64,000 nt of DNA from Didymodactylos carnosus (lineage: Eukaryota; Rotifera; Eurotatoria; Philodinida; Philodinidae): assembly GCA_905250885.1 (NCBI GenBank), contig CAJNOQ010000044.1, positions 26,971 through 90,970 of the forward strand, read 5' to 3'. A model generated the notes under the pieces. That model saw nothing but the letters and a program-made list of their open reading frames with translations, was not told the origin of the DNA and did no database searches. Made by a program: the position numbers and the translations under genes. This document shows, piece by piece, positions 45,437 to 58,700 of the stretch (the first letter of the stretch is position 1; every line of letters begins with the position of its first letter).

Positions 45437-45955
45437 TGATAACAGACTGGTGTATTCCCAGCGAGAACACCCGAGAATGTATCAAGCTAGGCCTATACAG
45501 AAACGCGATAAAATGTGTTGGGCTGGCTGGCCTTGGTGTATTCCCCGTGAAAATACACGAGAATACATCACGCAAGCCATATATGCAAATGCGATAAAAT
45601 GTGCTGGGCTTACTAGGTTTGTTGAATCCTACCGTCCGAATGCACGAGCATACACAAGAATACGTAAATAAAGAAATTCTGCAAAATGTGCTCCACTTGC
45701 TGAGCTTGGTATAGCACCAGTGCGAATAGACGAGAGTATGTCGCGCTAGGCATATACGTAAATTCGATAAAATCTGCTGGGCTTTGTGTATTCTCCGTGA
45801 GAATACACGAGAATACGCAAATGTTTAAATACTATGAAGTGTGCTGGGCTATATATACGAGAATATACCAGAATACGCATATTCACGAATACTGTTAAAT
45901 ATGCTGAGCTTGCCCGCTTTGGTGTATTCACAGCCAGAATACACCAGAGTATATG
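45437..45955. repeat. Minisatellite, 6-7 degenerate units of 65-90 bp
   Basis: Each unit contains a version of GCGATAAAATGTGCTGGGCTT followed by GGTGTATTC and paired GAGAATACAC-type words. Units drift in length and sequence. Small open frames on both strands arise from the repeat. Confidence 0.5.
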
Positions 45956-46089
45956 ACGGTGGGCAATTACATAACGGAGGGGGCCCGCTTTTCATTGATT
46001 TTGGCCCACAGCTTTTCCGACCTAGTCTTGATCACATTTAGTAGAGAATACGATTTTACACATTTTGACATGCATATGTACTATTATAA

Positions 46090-48050
46090 CCTTAGGGTGA
46101 CTTTTTGATTTAACTTTTCTCACAAGGTACATAAAACATATCGATGCTTAGCAAAAACGATTTTATTCAAAGTCCAGTATGCAGTTATCCTAACGCTTGA
46201 CACACAAAAATAGCTCTTGAAAATTTCTACAATATTCCGATTAAACGAACCCTACATATCATTGGCTCAATCCTTTATACGTCATATATGAGTCCAAGCA
46301 GCCCTAAACGTCAATATAATTGATGTTTTAGCCAATTTAGTCCCGAAAGTAAGAGAGGATGCGGCCAGTCTTTACCACCGAAAAATAGCTCTTCGAAAGC
46401 TCTACAATATTCCGAGTACGCGAACCTTACATATTATTGGCTCAATCGTGTACACGGGCTCATTCGGCAACTAAACGAACCCTACATATCACTGGCTCAA
46501 TCCTGTATAGGTCAAATATGAGCCGAATGCGCCCTAAAACTCATTATAATTGATGTTTTAGCTATTTTAATTCAATAAGTATGAGAGGATGCACGCAGTC
46601 TTTAGTGCAGAAAAATAGCTCGTCAAAAGCTCTACCACATTCGGATTAGCGGAACCGTACATATCATTGCCTCAGTCCTTTATAGATCAAATATGAGTCC
46701 AATGAGCCCTTAAAGGCAATATTATTGATGTTTCAGCCATTCTACTCGCCTCAGTGGGAGAGGATGCACCTAGTCCTTAGTACAGAAAAATAGTTGTTGA
46801 AAAGATCTACAATATTCCAGTTAAACAAACCCTACATATCATTGGCTCAACCCTTAATAGGTCAAATATGAGCCCAATGACTCCTAAAAGTCAATATACT
46901 TGTTGTTTTAGCCATTTCACTGCCATAAGTAAGACAGGATGCCATTAGTCTTCAGTACAGAAAAATAGCTCTTGAAAAGCTCTACAATATTACGATTAAA
47001 CGAACCCGACATATCATTGGCTCAATTCTTTCTAGCTCAAATACCAGCCCATAGACCCTTTAAAGGCAATATAATTCATGTTTCAGCCATTTACCTCCCA
47101 TAAGTAAGAGAGGATGCAGGCAGTTTTTAGTACAGAAAAATAGCTCTTGAAAAGCTCTACCACATTCGGATTAGCCGAACCGTACATATCATTGGCTCAA
47201 TCCTTTATAGGTCAAATATGACCCTAATGAGCCCTTAAAGGCAATAATGTTGATGTTTCAGCCATTCTACTCGCCTCAGTGGGAGAGGATGCACCTAGTC
47301 TTTAGTACAGAAAAATAGCTGTTGAAAAGATCTACAATATTCCAGTTAAACCAACCCTACATATCATTGGCTCTACTTGTTAATAATCTACTTGTTGTTT
47401 TAGTCATGGGTAAAAGATCATTTATATTGACTTATAATGGTCACTCGGCTGAAATTTGATCTGTAAGGGATTGAGTCAATGATATGTAGGGGTTCCTTTA
47501 ATCGGAACTTTTCAAGAGCTATTTTTCTGTACTAAAAACTGCCTGCATCCTCTCTTACTTATGGGAGGTAAATGGCTGAAACATGAATTATATTGCCTTT
47601 AAAGGGTCTATGGGCTGATATTTGAGCTAGAAAGGATTGAGCCAATGGTATGTCGGGTTCCTTCAATCGGAATATCGTAGAACTTTTCAAGAGCTTTTGT
47701 TCTGTACTGAAGACTAACTGGATCCTCTCTTAGTTATGTGAGTAAAACGGCTAAAACATCAATTATATTGACTTTTAGGGCTGATTGGGCTCATATTCGA
47801 CCTATAAAGGATTGAGCCGATGACATGTGGGGTTCGTTTAATCGGAATATCGTAGAGCTTTTCAATAGCTATTTTTCTGGTACTATAGACTACCTGCATC
47901 CGCTCTTACTTATGGGATTCAAATGGCTAAAACATCAATTATATTGACTTTTACGGCTGATTGGGCTCATATTTGACGGATAAAGAATTGAGCCGCTGAT
48001 TTGGGGGTTCGTTTAATCGGAACATCGTAGAGCTTTTGACTTCGTTGTTT
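46090..48050. repeat. Satellite array, 175-bp monomer, switching orientation near 47.4 kb
   Basis: The word GAAAAATAGCTCTTGAAAA or a variant recurs at about 46206, 46381, 46611, 46786, 46962, 47137 and 47312; the usual spacing is 173-176 bp, with one gap of 230 bp that includes a partial duplication. From about 47440 the same monomer appears in reverse complement (marker near 47515, 47690, 47865 and 48030, again 175 bp apart). Other shared words are ACATATCATTGGCTCAAT and AGAGAGGATGC. There are about 7 forward and 3.5 reverse copies. Confidence 0.5.
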
Positions 48051-48059
48051 AAAAGTTTT

Positions 48060-49180
48060 GTATTTCATGTTTTTCTCAGTGAAGTTTTGAGACTGAGTAA
48101 TAGTTTTTCTCTTCAATTATCACTTCTTTTTTCTAGTCCCTACTATTTTTGTTCGTTTCATCCGTAAAATTCAAGTACAGAACACGTTTTTCGCAGAGTA
48201 TTTCGTACAAAACCACTTCTTTTCTGTGCCAAGAAGGAAATGATCAAGAGATGCAAATGTTATTTAGCTATTAACATGTAAAAAAACAGTGCGTGGATGA
48301 AACGACACAAGAAATATGTAGTAGAATATATGGTCATCGTGGAGATGTGAAAGACTGATAAAAGATTATCAGCGAATCCATATTCAAATACAATGAATAT
48401 CACGAGCATGTCTTTTGAACGTGCATGTGAATGGCAAACGACGCAGTAGCCATTGAACAAGTTCATCCTTTGTCGGCAATGATTTATCACTCTTATACTT
48501 TTCATCATCACAGTGAACAATCAACGCTCGCAGATGAATCATTGTTTTGACAAGATGAAGTATACTTTTCCGATGTACAACTGTGATTATAAGTACCTCA
48601 CACTATCTGCCTAGAGGTGAACGACTTAATGAAACACATCGTTTACTGTTGAAGTCGGGATATTGAGAAGACTCCTTGCAAATTAAGTCGGCGAACCGAT
48701 ACACTTGTGTTTTCGACTGGTGGAAGTTTTGGAACGGACAAGATCCACGTTCCAAAACTTAAAGAATATAGACCAGTTGCTCGATCGAACAAGGCTTGTA
48801 GATGAGATTGATAGGTGTCACTAAAATTCCACTCAGTTGTACATTGAGTGAAATCAATTGATCGAGTTTGGGAATAACAGACCAAAAATCCCTGTCGAAT
48901 GGAAGGTGTACGGAAAGTTCGCGAACGTTGGAAAAGCGAATATCAGACCGAACCGGAGTGATTTTGAGTAAAGAAGGAATGAAGGATGTGACCTCTTTTG
49001 AGTCCGGAATTCATTTTGCTCGAACGATATCGAAACATTTTCTTGATTCTTTTCCAAATATAGTGCGATTCTCGCGGAGGAGAAGTTGTTTGATCTGCAC
49101 TTAGTTCTCGAACAGTCGAAACTCTCTTTGGCAAAATCTAAGTGTCCTCTAATTCATTTTGAATCGAAACACTTTAAGTT
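48060..49180. other. Unassigned stretch next to the satellite
   Basis: Contains several overlapping open frames of 63-86 codons on both strands (48260-49134) without recognisable family features, and a hairpin with perfect arms (AAGTTTTGGAACG, about 48725-48760). Composition is more balanced than in the AT-rich flanks, so it may be decayed coding or element sequence. Confidence 0.5.
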
Positions 49181-49777
49181 TACGAGGGAAGGCCACCAGC
49201 TGTCCCATCACTTTTTCCATCAAACCTAGTGGGTTATAGATATTCGATCACGCTGATTTCGAATATCACAACGATTTTTCCCAAAGATCTCTGGAGGTCC
49301 CGCTTTCTGTAAAACCAGTTTTTTAAAAACTCCAAAAAATAACCAAAACCTTTCTTAATGAGGCCTAATTATAGCCTACACATTTTGTGATTAAAATGAG
49401 ATACCTTCCAGCTCTACACAACCTTTCTTTGCAAAGTTATAGAATTTACACGAAAAGCTCTAAATTAATTTCTTCTTATTTCGGTAGCTTTGAACTGACA
49501 CCGAATATTTAGGGCTTTTCTTGTGAATTCTCTAACTTTGCAAAGAAGGGTCGTGTAGAGCTGTGAGATGTCTCATTTTAATCAGAAATGTGCAGGCTAC
49601 AATCAGGCCTTATTAAGAAAGGTTCTGGTTATTTCTTAGAGTTTTTCAAAAACTAGGATCTGCAGAGATCTTTGGGGGAAAACCATTGCGATATTCGGAA
49701 TCAGCGTGGTCAAATACCTATAACCCACTAGGTTTGATGGAAAAAGCGACGGGACAGTTGGTGGCCTTCCCTCGTTA
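49181..49777. mobile_element. Inverted-repeat element, arms about 280 bp
   Basis: The left arm (49181-49470) and right arm (49507-49777) are reverse complements with roughly 85-90% identity; both contain AACTTTGCAAAGAA-type and ATAACCCACTAGGTTTGATG words. A single, older copy in right-arm orientation lies at about 7200-7500 in the SLC4 intron. Open frames here are artefacts. Confidence 0.5.
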
Positions 49778-52700
49778 GTCAAATAATTAGCAATCATATG
49801 TTCCCATTGGTATCCATCCATATCAATAACTGATGTCTCGATTACCAAATTAACTGTTGTCTTGACCGTCAAATAATACAAATTGTGCAAGTTTTGCAAA
49901 AGATTTGTTATCGCATCTTGTGAGATGTGATTAGTAAGTTTCAACACGACTATTGATGGAACACACGATAGTACACTGTAAATAAAAAGCGTATACTAGA
50001 CAACCCTAAACGCTTCGAAAACCCTTTCGAAAACTGTTTTCGGTATTCGGAATGATCTCGAAAACTCCTTTCCGTATTTGAGAATATACATAGTAGTTTT
50101 ACTTGTAAACATGGTCTCCACTTGTCGTAGAAACTATGCTCACAGCTTTCTGAAAAATTTTGATTGTTATTTTCTGATACAGCTCAATCTCAGCCTTCTC
50201 TAAATTCGCCCATGTGCTTCTCAATTATGGTTCGACATATAACTGGCATTTGATCTCAAAATAAACGTGAGAGCGGTTGATGTTTTATGGTTCATGTGTG
50301 AATACTACCGATAAGGTAACACTTGCCGTATGTGAAGAAAACATTCACGCTTGGACTTTCCGAGAATGAATACTCGAAGATATCATCGCTAGGATCAGTT
50401 TGTTATTAGAGCCAATCTAATATCCTGTGAATGAGGCGGAATGACTGAGCCCCAATCCTCTGTGCGTCCAAAACCCCTCTTCCATACTGGATAGATCGTT
50501 GACTTCAATCTCGATCAAGCGTCATTCTCGACGCAATCCGAAGGGTTTTTGAACATTTTAGATCCTTCGAATTTTTTCACTTTTTCTTCTTTAAGTTTCT
50601 AAAAAATTAAAAACTTGTTTTTCTTACTCAGCTGGATGTGCTCTAACCAACCATTTATAAATATCTCAAAGGAAATTTTGCTCGAATTTTGAATTAACAG
50701 CACCTTAACTGTATCAAAAATATTAATTTTATAGACAATGTTTTTAACAATAGATCTATTTTGTACTGTTGTGAGTCTGATGTTATTTTTATGTTTTTGC
50801 TACAAAAACCATGTAGATGGCGATATTTTATCAACGTCGTTATGAATCTGTAAAGTTAAACATTTTATTGGAAGAATCTTCTTTGCGTACCTATAATAGC
50901 AAGACGAGTAGAACACTAAGAATAGATAGAATCCACTTAATCTAGGTCTTCATATCTACAGTTTTTATACATTCCATTCACGAAAAAGTTACATGATCAA
51001 AACATATCAAAGGAATCGTATGTACGAATAATGTGATTAAGAATAATTCTCGATGATAACTTTTCGTATAGGACAACATTTAGTGTTTGTTGCTAACGAA
51101 ATCGTGTATGTATTACTGATAACCATCTGTCAAGCATTCAGTAATTATTTTAAGCGATTGCTTTGGGGTTTTTTTTTCTATTTAAAAGATTAGACAAATA
51201 TTTTATAACACTGACGCATTATTCTAGCATAGGAAAAAAGAAACATAACTTTCTAATTACTTGCAATTACTTTCAAATAGAAACCGTTCAGTTTGTCTAT
51301 TTTGTTTCTGTTGATAGGGCACCTGGCACATATGGCGTCATATAGAAGAGAAGAAAAAAAAGGTAGTAAATTTTAAATCCTTCCTGGTTTTTTTGTTTCA
51401 AGAGAAACTAGTCAAATGGCGTGCGAAATAGTTTTATCTGAATTCATCTCACCTAAGATGATGATGAGACAATTACTGGAATTAGAAAAAAAGTCAGCTA
51501 GTCTATAGAAAAATAGAAAAGAATATCCAATTTCATTTGAAGGACATATTTTATGAGAAAAATGAACAAATAAAGATGTTTCTAGTTGAATTAGACGCAT
51601 GTTTAAAACACTCGAAGAATATTTGGATAGAACAAGACAGATATGACTAAATTATCAATTTATGGATACTTCAACTGATTTTTTTTTTCTACAAGAAAAT
51701 AGTGCAAAAAGCACGCTCCATCATTTTGGTCGTAAAAGAGGGGTATCATTGTGTTTTAAATTTAACTGAAGAAAAAATCTGTCAGTTTAAAAAAAGAGGA
51801 ATTTAGAAACGGGTACATATCAAGACTTTTACTAAAACTATGATCGATAATGATTAGTATGTGCTTTTAGAAGATGTCTATTAATTTATCATTATTTTTG
51901 TTTGAGTAGCAGTTTCCCCATCAAAGTAACACCCATCTGCGTCTAAAAGTTTTGTATAGCCATATTAAAGTAGTAGAAGGAGAATTGTTCTACAAGGGGT
52001 GAAAGTTTAATGAATGAACATAATTAAATAAACATTTTTGTTTTGTTGGATGCTCCTATTGCACTTTATTAACGGTCGTTTTGATAATTCTTTTTCTTAA
52101 CAACACTACGATTCAAAGAAAACTGAATTTTAGAATATAAAATAGATTTAAAAAATAATAATGTAGAAAACGTTGGAAAAGTGTTTCTGTTATCATCGTT
52201 AGACTATCGATACAAAGATTGGGAAAATCTTTTTTTCATATGCGTAAATTATTATCTTTGAAAACTTTTCTTTTTCCTTTCTTTTTTTTTTTATTCCACC
52301 ATAAATATCATGTCAATTCTTTAAAACAAGTTTTGACTCATTCTTTTCTTTGTTTCCACAAAATTTAACTCATAAAGAAGTAACTAAAACTCATAAAGAA
52401 AAAAAAAAAAGTGGCATATCTTTGATGGTTGTGAACTCTTGAAATGACAACTACGTGAGTATTTGAGCAAAAAAAAAAAAGTGAATAAAAAAAACTTTCA
52501 ACAACACGATTAGTTCTTTCTTCATATGAACATTTTTTTTTAAAAGAAAACGGTTTCACTAGCTGAACTCGTACAATACAACTTGCAAAATATCACAGGT
52601 AATCTACACTAGACAAAGTTTTCCTAGGGCTATGTAGAAAACGAAATGTTACGATAAATTTTTTATAATAACCACACAAAAGTTATAACAGCTGTTGTTT

Positions 52701-55700
52701 GTGAAGCGAGAAAGTAAATGTTAAAGTATCTATCTTTGAAAAACAAATACTCATTAATAAAACACTTTTTGTAAAAGTAAGGAAAAGATATTTACTAATT
52801 TTACTTGATTGGGTGTATGACAATGGAAAAAAAAGATAAAATATCAATTTGTCTCGTGAACGTTGTTGTTAAAGTGCCGTAAAAAACGAAAGTATTTCCA
52901 AAATGCATTCGTTACCTATGTTTAGAAGAAAAACAAAAAAACAGCAGAATTATTCTTTTTATTGATGATAAAATGTTTCTATTGAAATCGAGTAGATTCA
53001 TTATGTAAATAGTTTTTATTTACTGTGTAGTTTAACTCATAGATGTCGTGTTCGTTACTCATTTATGGTTTACTTGAGTATATCACAAGAATGAGTCCTT
53101 TCGTTGTAATCTTCATGACGAAAAATGATGTTTCCCAAAATGGAACTGAAGATCTTTCCTCTTCTTTTCGTTATATACACATTCAAAGAACTGCATCTAA
53201 AAGATTGAAAAAAGAAAATAGATGTATAATAATTGTGTACATCAAAATCTTTGTTCTAATTCGTTTATTTTATCTATGGACCGATGGTGGAGTTAGATGC
53301 TTTTATCCTCTTCCACTAGCGTTGCCAAGTATTTGTTTTTTTTTAAGTGTATACGACATAGTACAAGAAGAAAAGAAGTTTAAATTTTTTCTGTTTTATT
53401 CATGCATCACTTTTTTTTTTTTCAGGAAGAAATTTCACTTTACAGACCACATTATTATTAAAGTTGTTTCTTTCTTTTTTTTTTTTTTTTTGTTCAATAT
53501 AGTACGCGTTAAACAGTGTTAGAACAGACTTCATACTTTCTTCCTTTCTCTATATTGACTTCAACATGTCAGCAGTGGTGGTTAGTCTGTCATCATTACT
53601 TTTATAAACAGGAGGAATAAAAAAAATGAGAACACACAACATCTTTCTTCTTCTTTTTTTAATGAACAATTTTTTTTTTTACTCTTCTTCCCTCTCTCCC
53701 ATATGGTATTATGATTGTTCAACAACTTCTTTTTTTTTTTCTTCTATTTTTTATTCATATATATATATATATATATAGAATGTGTCACAAAAAGAAAAAA
53801 ACGTTCAGTTTTTTTTAAACTCACTTTTTTTTCTTTATGGTAAATGTCGTATAATGTGACTTGAACTTATAACTTTACATTTTCTTTTCTTTCTTCTGTT
53901 TCCGACAACATTGGGAAAAATACAGTTTTAGAATCATACACCTTGAAAGGTAGTGCATGTGTTTATGTGTATATATGGACGCATCTGTATAATCCTTCAC
54001 GCATCAGTAATATTTTTATTAAACAAAGAAAACCGTTCATCTAATTCTTTCCTCTCTGTCTTTCTCTTTCTGTCTGTCTTCTTCTTGTCAGGAAACAACG
54101 TTTTATTCTGAAAAAAAAAAGAATTAATCGTCGATCTGTGGTCTCTGTCACTCTCTTTTGTCATTTTTACGGGTAAGTACATTTATTAATTTCTGTTTTT
54201 TTTCTTCTCGAAAAAACATGACAAGTGTAATAACAACTTGATTCGGCAATTGACCTGCTTTCATTTTATGAAGTGTCCTTTTTTTTTTTTTTTTGATCGT
54301 AATATTATTCTAAAAGAAGATTGAATAGGTTTTCTAAATATATTGTGATTGACGGCATTTATCCGTGATAATAAAAATAAAAATATATTGGAATTTATAA
54401 AAGAAAATGATGATTGAGTGGCAAAATGTTTAACTCTATAGACTTGAAAAGAAACGATCGTTTATCTAAAACAAAAAAAAAATAATTTCATTAACATTTG
54501 TTAGATTAAGAACAACTTACATGTTTCAAACAATCTAACTAGAGAGTTAAGTTCAAAACAGATGAACAGATTTTATCTAAAATCAAAATATTTGTCGATA
54601 TTATCGTTTACCATTTCAATAAAAGTTTATTAAGACAACAGTACATGCTCAAGGGAGTGTCACTCATTGATGATGAAACACGATTATTCATTTATAAATA
54701 TCGATAGGCTATTAGATAGGCTAGCGAGAGACAAAGCGAGAGACAATCTCTTCGACTCAAAAGACAAAATTATATCTGATTAGCTGAAAAGTTCTTATAC
54801 TCCTGAAGATCTTATTGTTGTCTGAACAACTTATTAAATAAATTAAAGACGTTCATTTAACAATATGAACACTTGTTGTATGAAAGATCCAGGTTGTATA
54901 ACATTTTGTCTATCATTGAAATAAGAATTCGTTATGATTGTCAAATTATGAGAAATAACTGCTAGTCACATCTCTAGTTCTTATATCTCATCCGATACAC
55001 TCACTTCATTTCTAATTTTATCACCTTCTTTTTTCCTTCTTATTATAGAGTGATCATTGTAATTAGTCGAATTTGGTTTTTTGAAACATTACTTAAGATT
55101 TTATCACTTACTAATTTGAGATTACTTTCTCAACTGGTTTTTAAAGAAATATGACAAGATGGTTTAACTTCGTGATAACCACCTGTTGTGCATACTACTA
55201 TTTTCACCTTTCCTGAAATCTAATTGAACGAGTATTTAACAGAACTGAAGAAGAAGAAAAGTTAGTTTATATTTTCCTATCTGTTTTTTTTTTCAACATT
55301 GTTTTAATATTGCTAGTGAGCTAAAATGTTTGACTTCTGTCGTGCTTTACTTTTTGCTTATTTTTTGGCCGATATATGTCATTTTATCATGAGATAATTC
55401 CCGTTCCTTATCCACTGTGAGCTTCATTTATTAACGTATCGAAATTAAATACTATTGTGATTTAATTACTGTGAATTTAAATACTATTAAATACTAAGTG
55501 AGAGATATTAGTAATGTTGTAATCGAAAAAGCGATCTGATAGAATGATAAGTTTCAATAGTATTAAATTTATTATTAACTGAAATTAATTAGATGGACAC
55601 ACACTTTATTTAGGTGTAGATGTTTCTTTTAGTGTTATTTAGAATTTATGAATTCTTGAACCGTATCATTAATCAATAGTACACATTCTTAAATTTTATC

Positions 55701-58700
55701 GCGAACCTTTGCGCTACTATAACTGCTTTTTGAAGAAAAAAAACTTTTGCTTTTATGCAATCAAAATAACATGCTAACTTAGCATTAACACTCATTTCAT
55801 TTGTATTTTATATCGACTACTTGCATTAAAACATAGAAGTGTAGAAAATTTTCAGCCTTACTCCAAAGACGACTGAAAACATGATACACCTATATTTAAC
55901 CGATTTTGTCTATCAGACCTGATTGATAAGACTTTTTTGCATTGATTTTTTCCACGTGGATATTTGTAGATGATGATATTCTGAAGATTACTGGTTAGTC
56001 CTGTAATTCTGGCATGCCGTAACAACTGAACAGAGTGAAAAATATATCTACTTCTGTTTCTCTTTCCCTCTTGTACTTAAACGTTTTTTTATTTGTTCGC
56101 AGATCTACATAGATGAGGAAAAAGGAAATAAGTTTTGATTGATAAACTAATAATAACGATCTGTTGTCTATAAATATTTGTTTGGACATCCGGTTTTAAA
56201 CAGTTTGTCAAGTTTTTTTTATCAAAGAATAAACATTGATAGGTGGAATTAAATAAATTTAGTAATGAATAAAATAATGTTCTTTTCCTTTATCACCATT
56301 AGAATGTCAAAAATGATACAAGAGCTGAAGAAAATCGAAACAAAAAGAGCATATGGAGTAAACTCTCGATCACTGTAGGAAAATAGTCAGCTTGAGATAC
56401 TCCTTTAGAATGTTGTAAAAGGAAGGAAAGTTCTTACACTATTTATTCTACTTCAATCGTTGACCAATCGACGTACACTGCATAACGAAAATTCTCTTAT
56501 GTTTTCTATACCCGAATGTAAAAAGGATGCTCTAAAAGAATTTTTTTTAGTTAGAACAGTAAAAGGTGAGTGAAATGGTCTTTCTGATTGAATAGTTTTA
56601 TCACCAACAGTAAAACGGTTTGCCGTTAAATCTTCACAGCATTTATAGCCTAGAACACCTATGTACATATTTGTTTGTTTACTTATTTTTCCATTTTTAT
56701 TTTCTATGTAATTGTATACATAAATTCGTATAGGTTAGACGCTAATAAGAGATGTATTCATTATGTCACAATCTTTGTTAAGTTTATTTTCTTCTTCATC
56801 TGTATGTGAATTCAACTTTACTAAATAAATGTATCAGCTTTTTATCAACATCATCCTTTGACTTTTTTTAAGGTTATAAAGTCTATATGGTCAGAATAGT
56901 TTGTTATGAAGTATTTAAGTAGATGTTAAAACTAATTGATATGTTGTTTCAGATACTAAAGTATTATAATGCTTTTACTAATTGAACTTTCATATTAAAA
57001 TATTTGATCTTAGACAACAATATTATCGGCAGTTATAAATAGCTAGTGTAATGTACATAAGATAAAGGAAAATACATAAATTATATTTTGTCTTTCTCCA
57101 TTATGGCCTTGGTTTTAAATGTACTAATGAAGACATTTGAAAACGTATGTAATTGTGACAAGGTCTGATAATAATGATTGATAATCATGATTTCTAAGTG
57201 ACTATAGACATGAGTTGGAGTTTAGTAAATCGCTAGAATTAATACATATAACGACAAAATCTCCTTAAGTATATATATCACTTTCTATTTCAGTTAAAAA
57301 CACTTTTTTTTGTTGTTGATGTATGAAATTGGTGATTGAGTGTCCAATACGTTTAAGTTATGATTTAATTTTTATAATGTGATTTGGATTTGATTTCTTA
57401 TAATAGTTCATCTCTTCAGTCGATAATTTAAATAATGAAATTCTCTTTTCTAGGATTGTTGATTATACATGGCTTTCCATTGTAACGTTATAAGTGTACT
57501 TTTCATGACGCTTCTTGGAAGACCTTTGATTTAGTGTTCGGAAAATAACACAACACTACGTCACTGTCTTCTACAAGTTGCTTCAGATAAAACGACGAGA
57601 CTCAGCATATCCAATATGAAGATGTTATCTTTTAGGCTTTTTAATTCCGTATACGAGTACCCTTCAGCAGAAGATTTTACTGTATTTAGAGAAAAATTTT
57701 AGTGTATTCTGTGAGATTGAATTGATCACTGATATTGATTACCATATACTAAAGCTTTTTATTCAACTCAGGCTGGGAACAAAGAATGGCGATGTTATCC
57801 TCGCTCGCATTTTAAAATTTTACTCCGAAAGTTATGTTCGTCCCTGCTTCAAAAGTCTCGGGAGCTCCTGATTTTACTTATTTTGCTTTAATTATGACGC
57901 AGAAAATTCAGGGAACTTATAACACGTCAGATTAAAGGCAGTCTAATTCAAAATTATTTTATATTTCTGAGCGATGTTGTGCCAATACACTTTGCATTTA
58001 GAGTTATTTCTGGCTAAATTGAATCCATTGAATAGGCGCAAATGTTCATTTTTCTACGTATAATAGAACATTTTTCAAGAGAGATTCAAACAACTCAGTA
58101 ACTACGTGAATCAAATTACTGGTGTGTACGTATACTAAACAAAAGCATAGAATTGCCTAGAAGCTAAGTAAAAGAGATAGACGCAATCCCATTGATTGAA
58201 AAGCAGGGCTTGATTATCCTCAAACTATCAGTCTAGTTCTTCAAAACTAAAGTGACAAAATATAGTGACTGGATCTATTAATAGATAGGGGAAAGCGCAG
58301 AAGTCAAGAGAGATCTCAGTTTTTCATGCTTCGAGCATGATATCTAGATCTGTTTGAAGTCGCAGGATTGCTACCTGGCGGCTTGAAGTAACCTGGAAAT
58401 TACATGAAACATTCACAATCAATCATGCTGAGTCTGGTGATAGTGTTTATTTTTGAAAAAGGATTAAAAAAACCGGGTGAGAATCGAGAATTAAGATATC
58501 CAGACTGTTTCCATCGAAGATCAAAAACATGCAAAAAACTCATTCAAAACACATTATGATGACCTAAATGCTTCAGGATGCACTGTATTTTGCCCATTGT
58601 ATACCACTGAAAACAACTTGCACAAAGACATTTTATAAAATCTTTTGGGTTTTCTAACTTTGAACAAACAGGCTATTTTGGGGAAAACAGCCTGACAACT

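Noticed and set aside
53043-53522. 159-codon plus-strand open frame
   Set aside because: It lies in the homopolymer-rich zone, is dominated by F, I, K, L and S, has poly-Phe runs from T tracts and shows no domain. Best explained as a chance frame in T-rich DNA.
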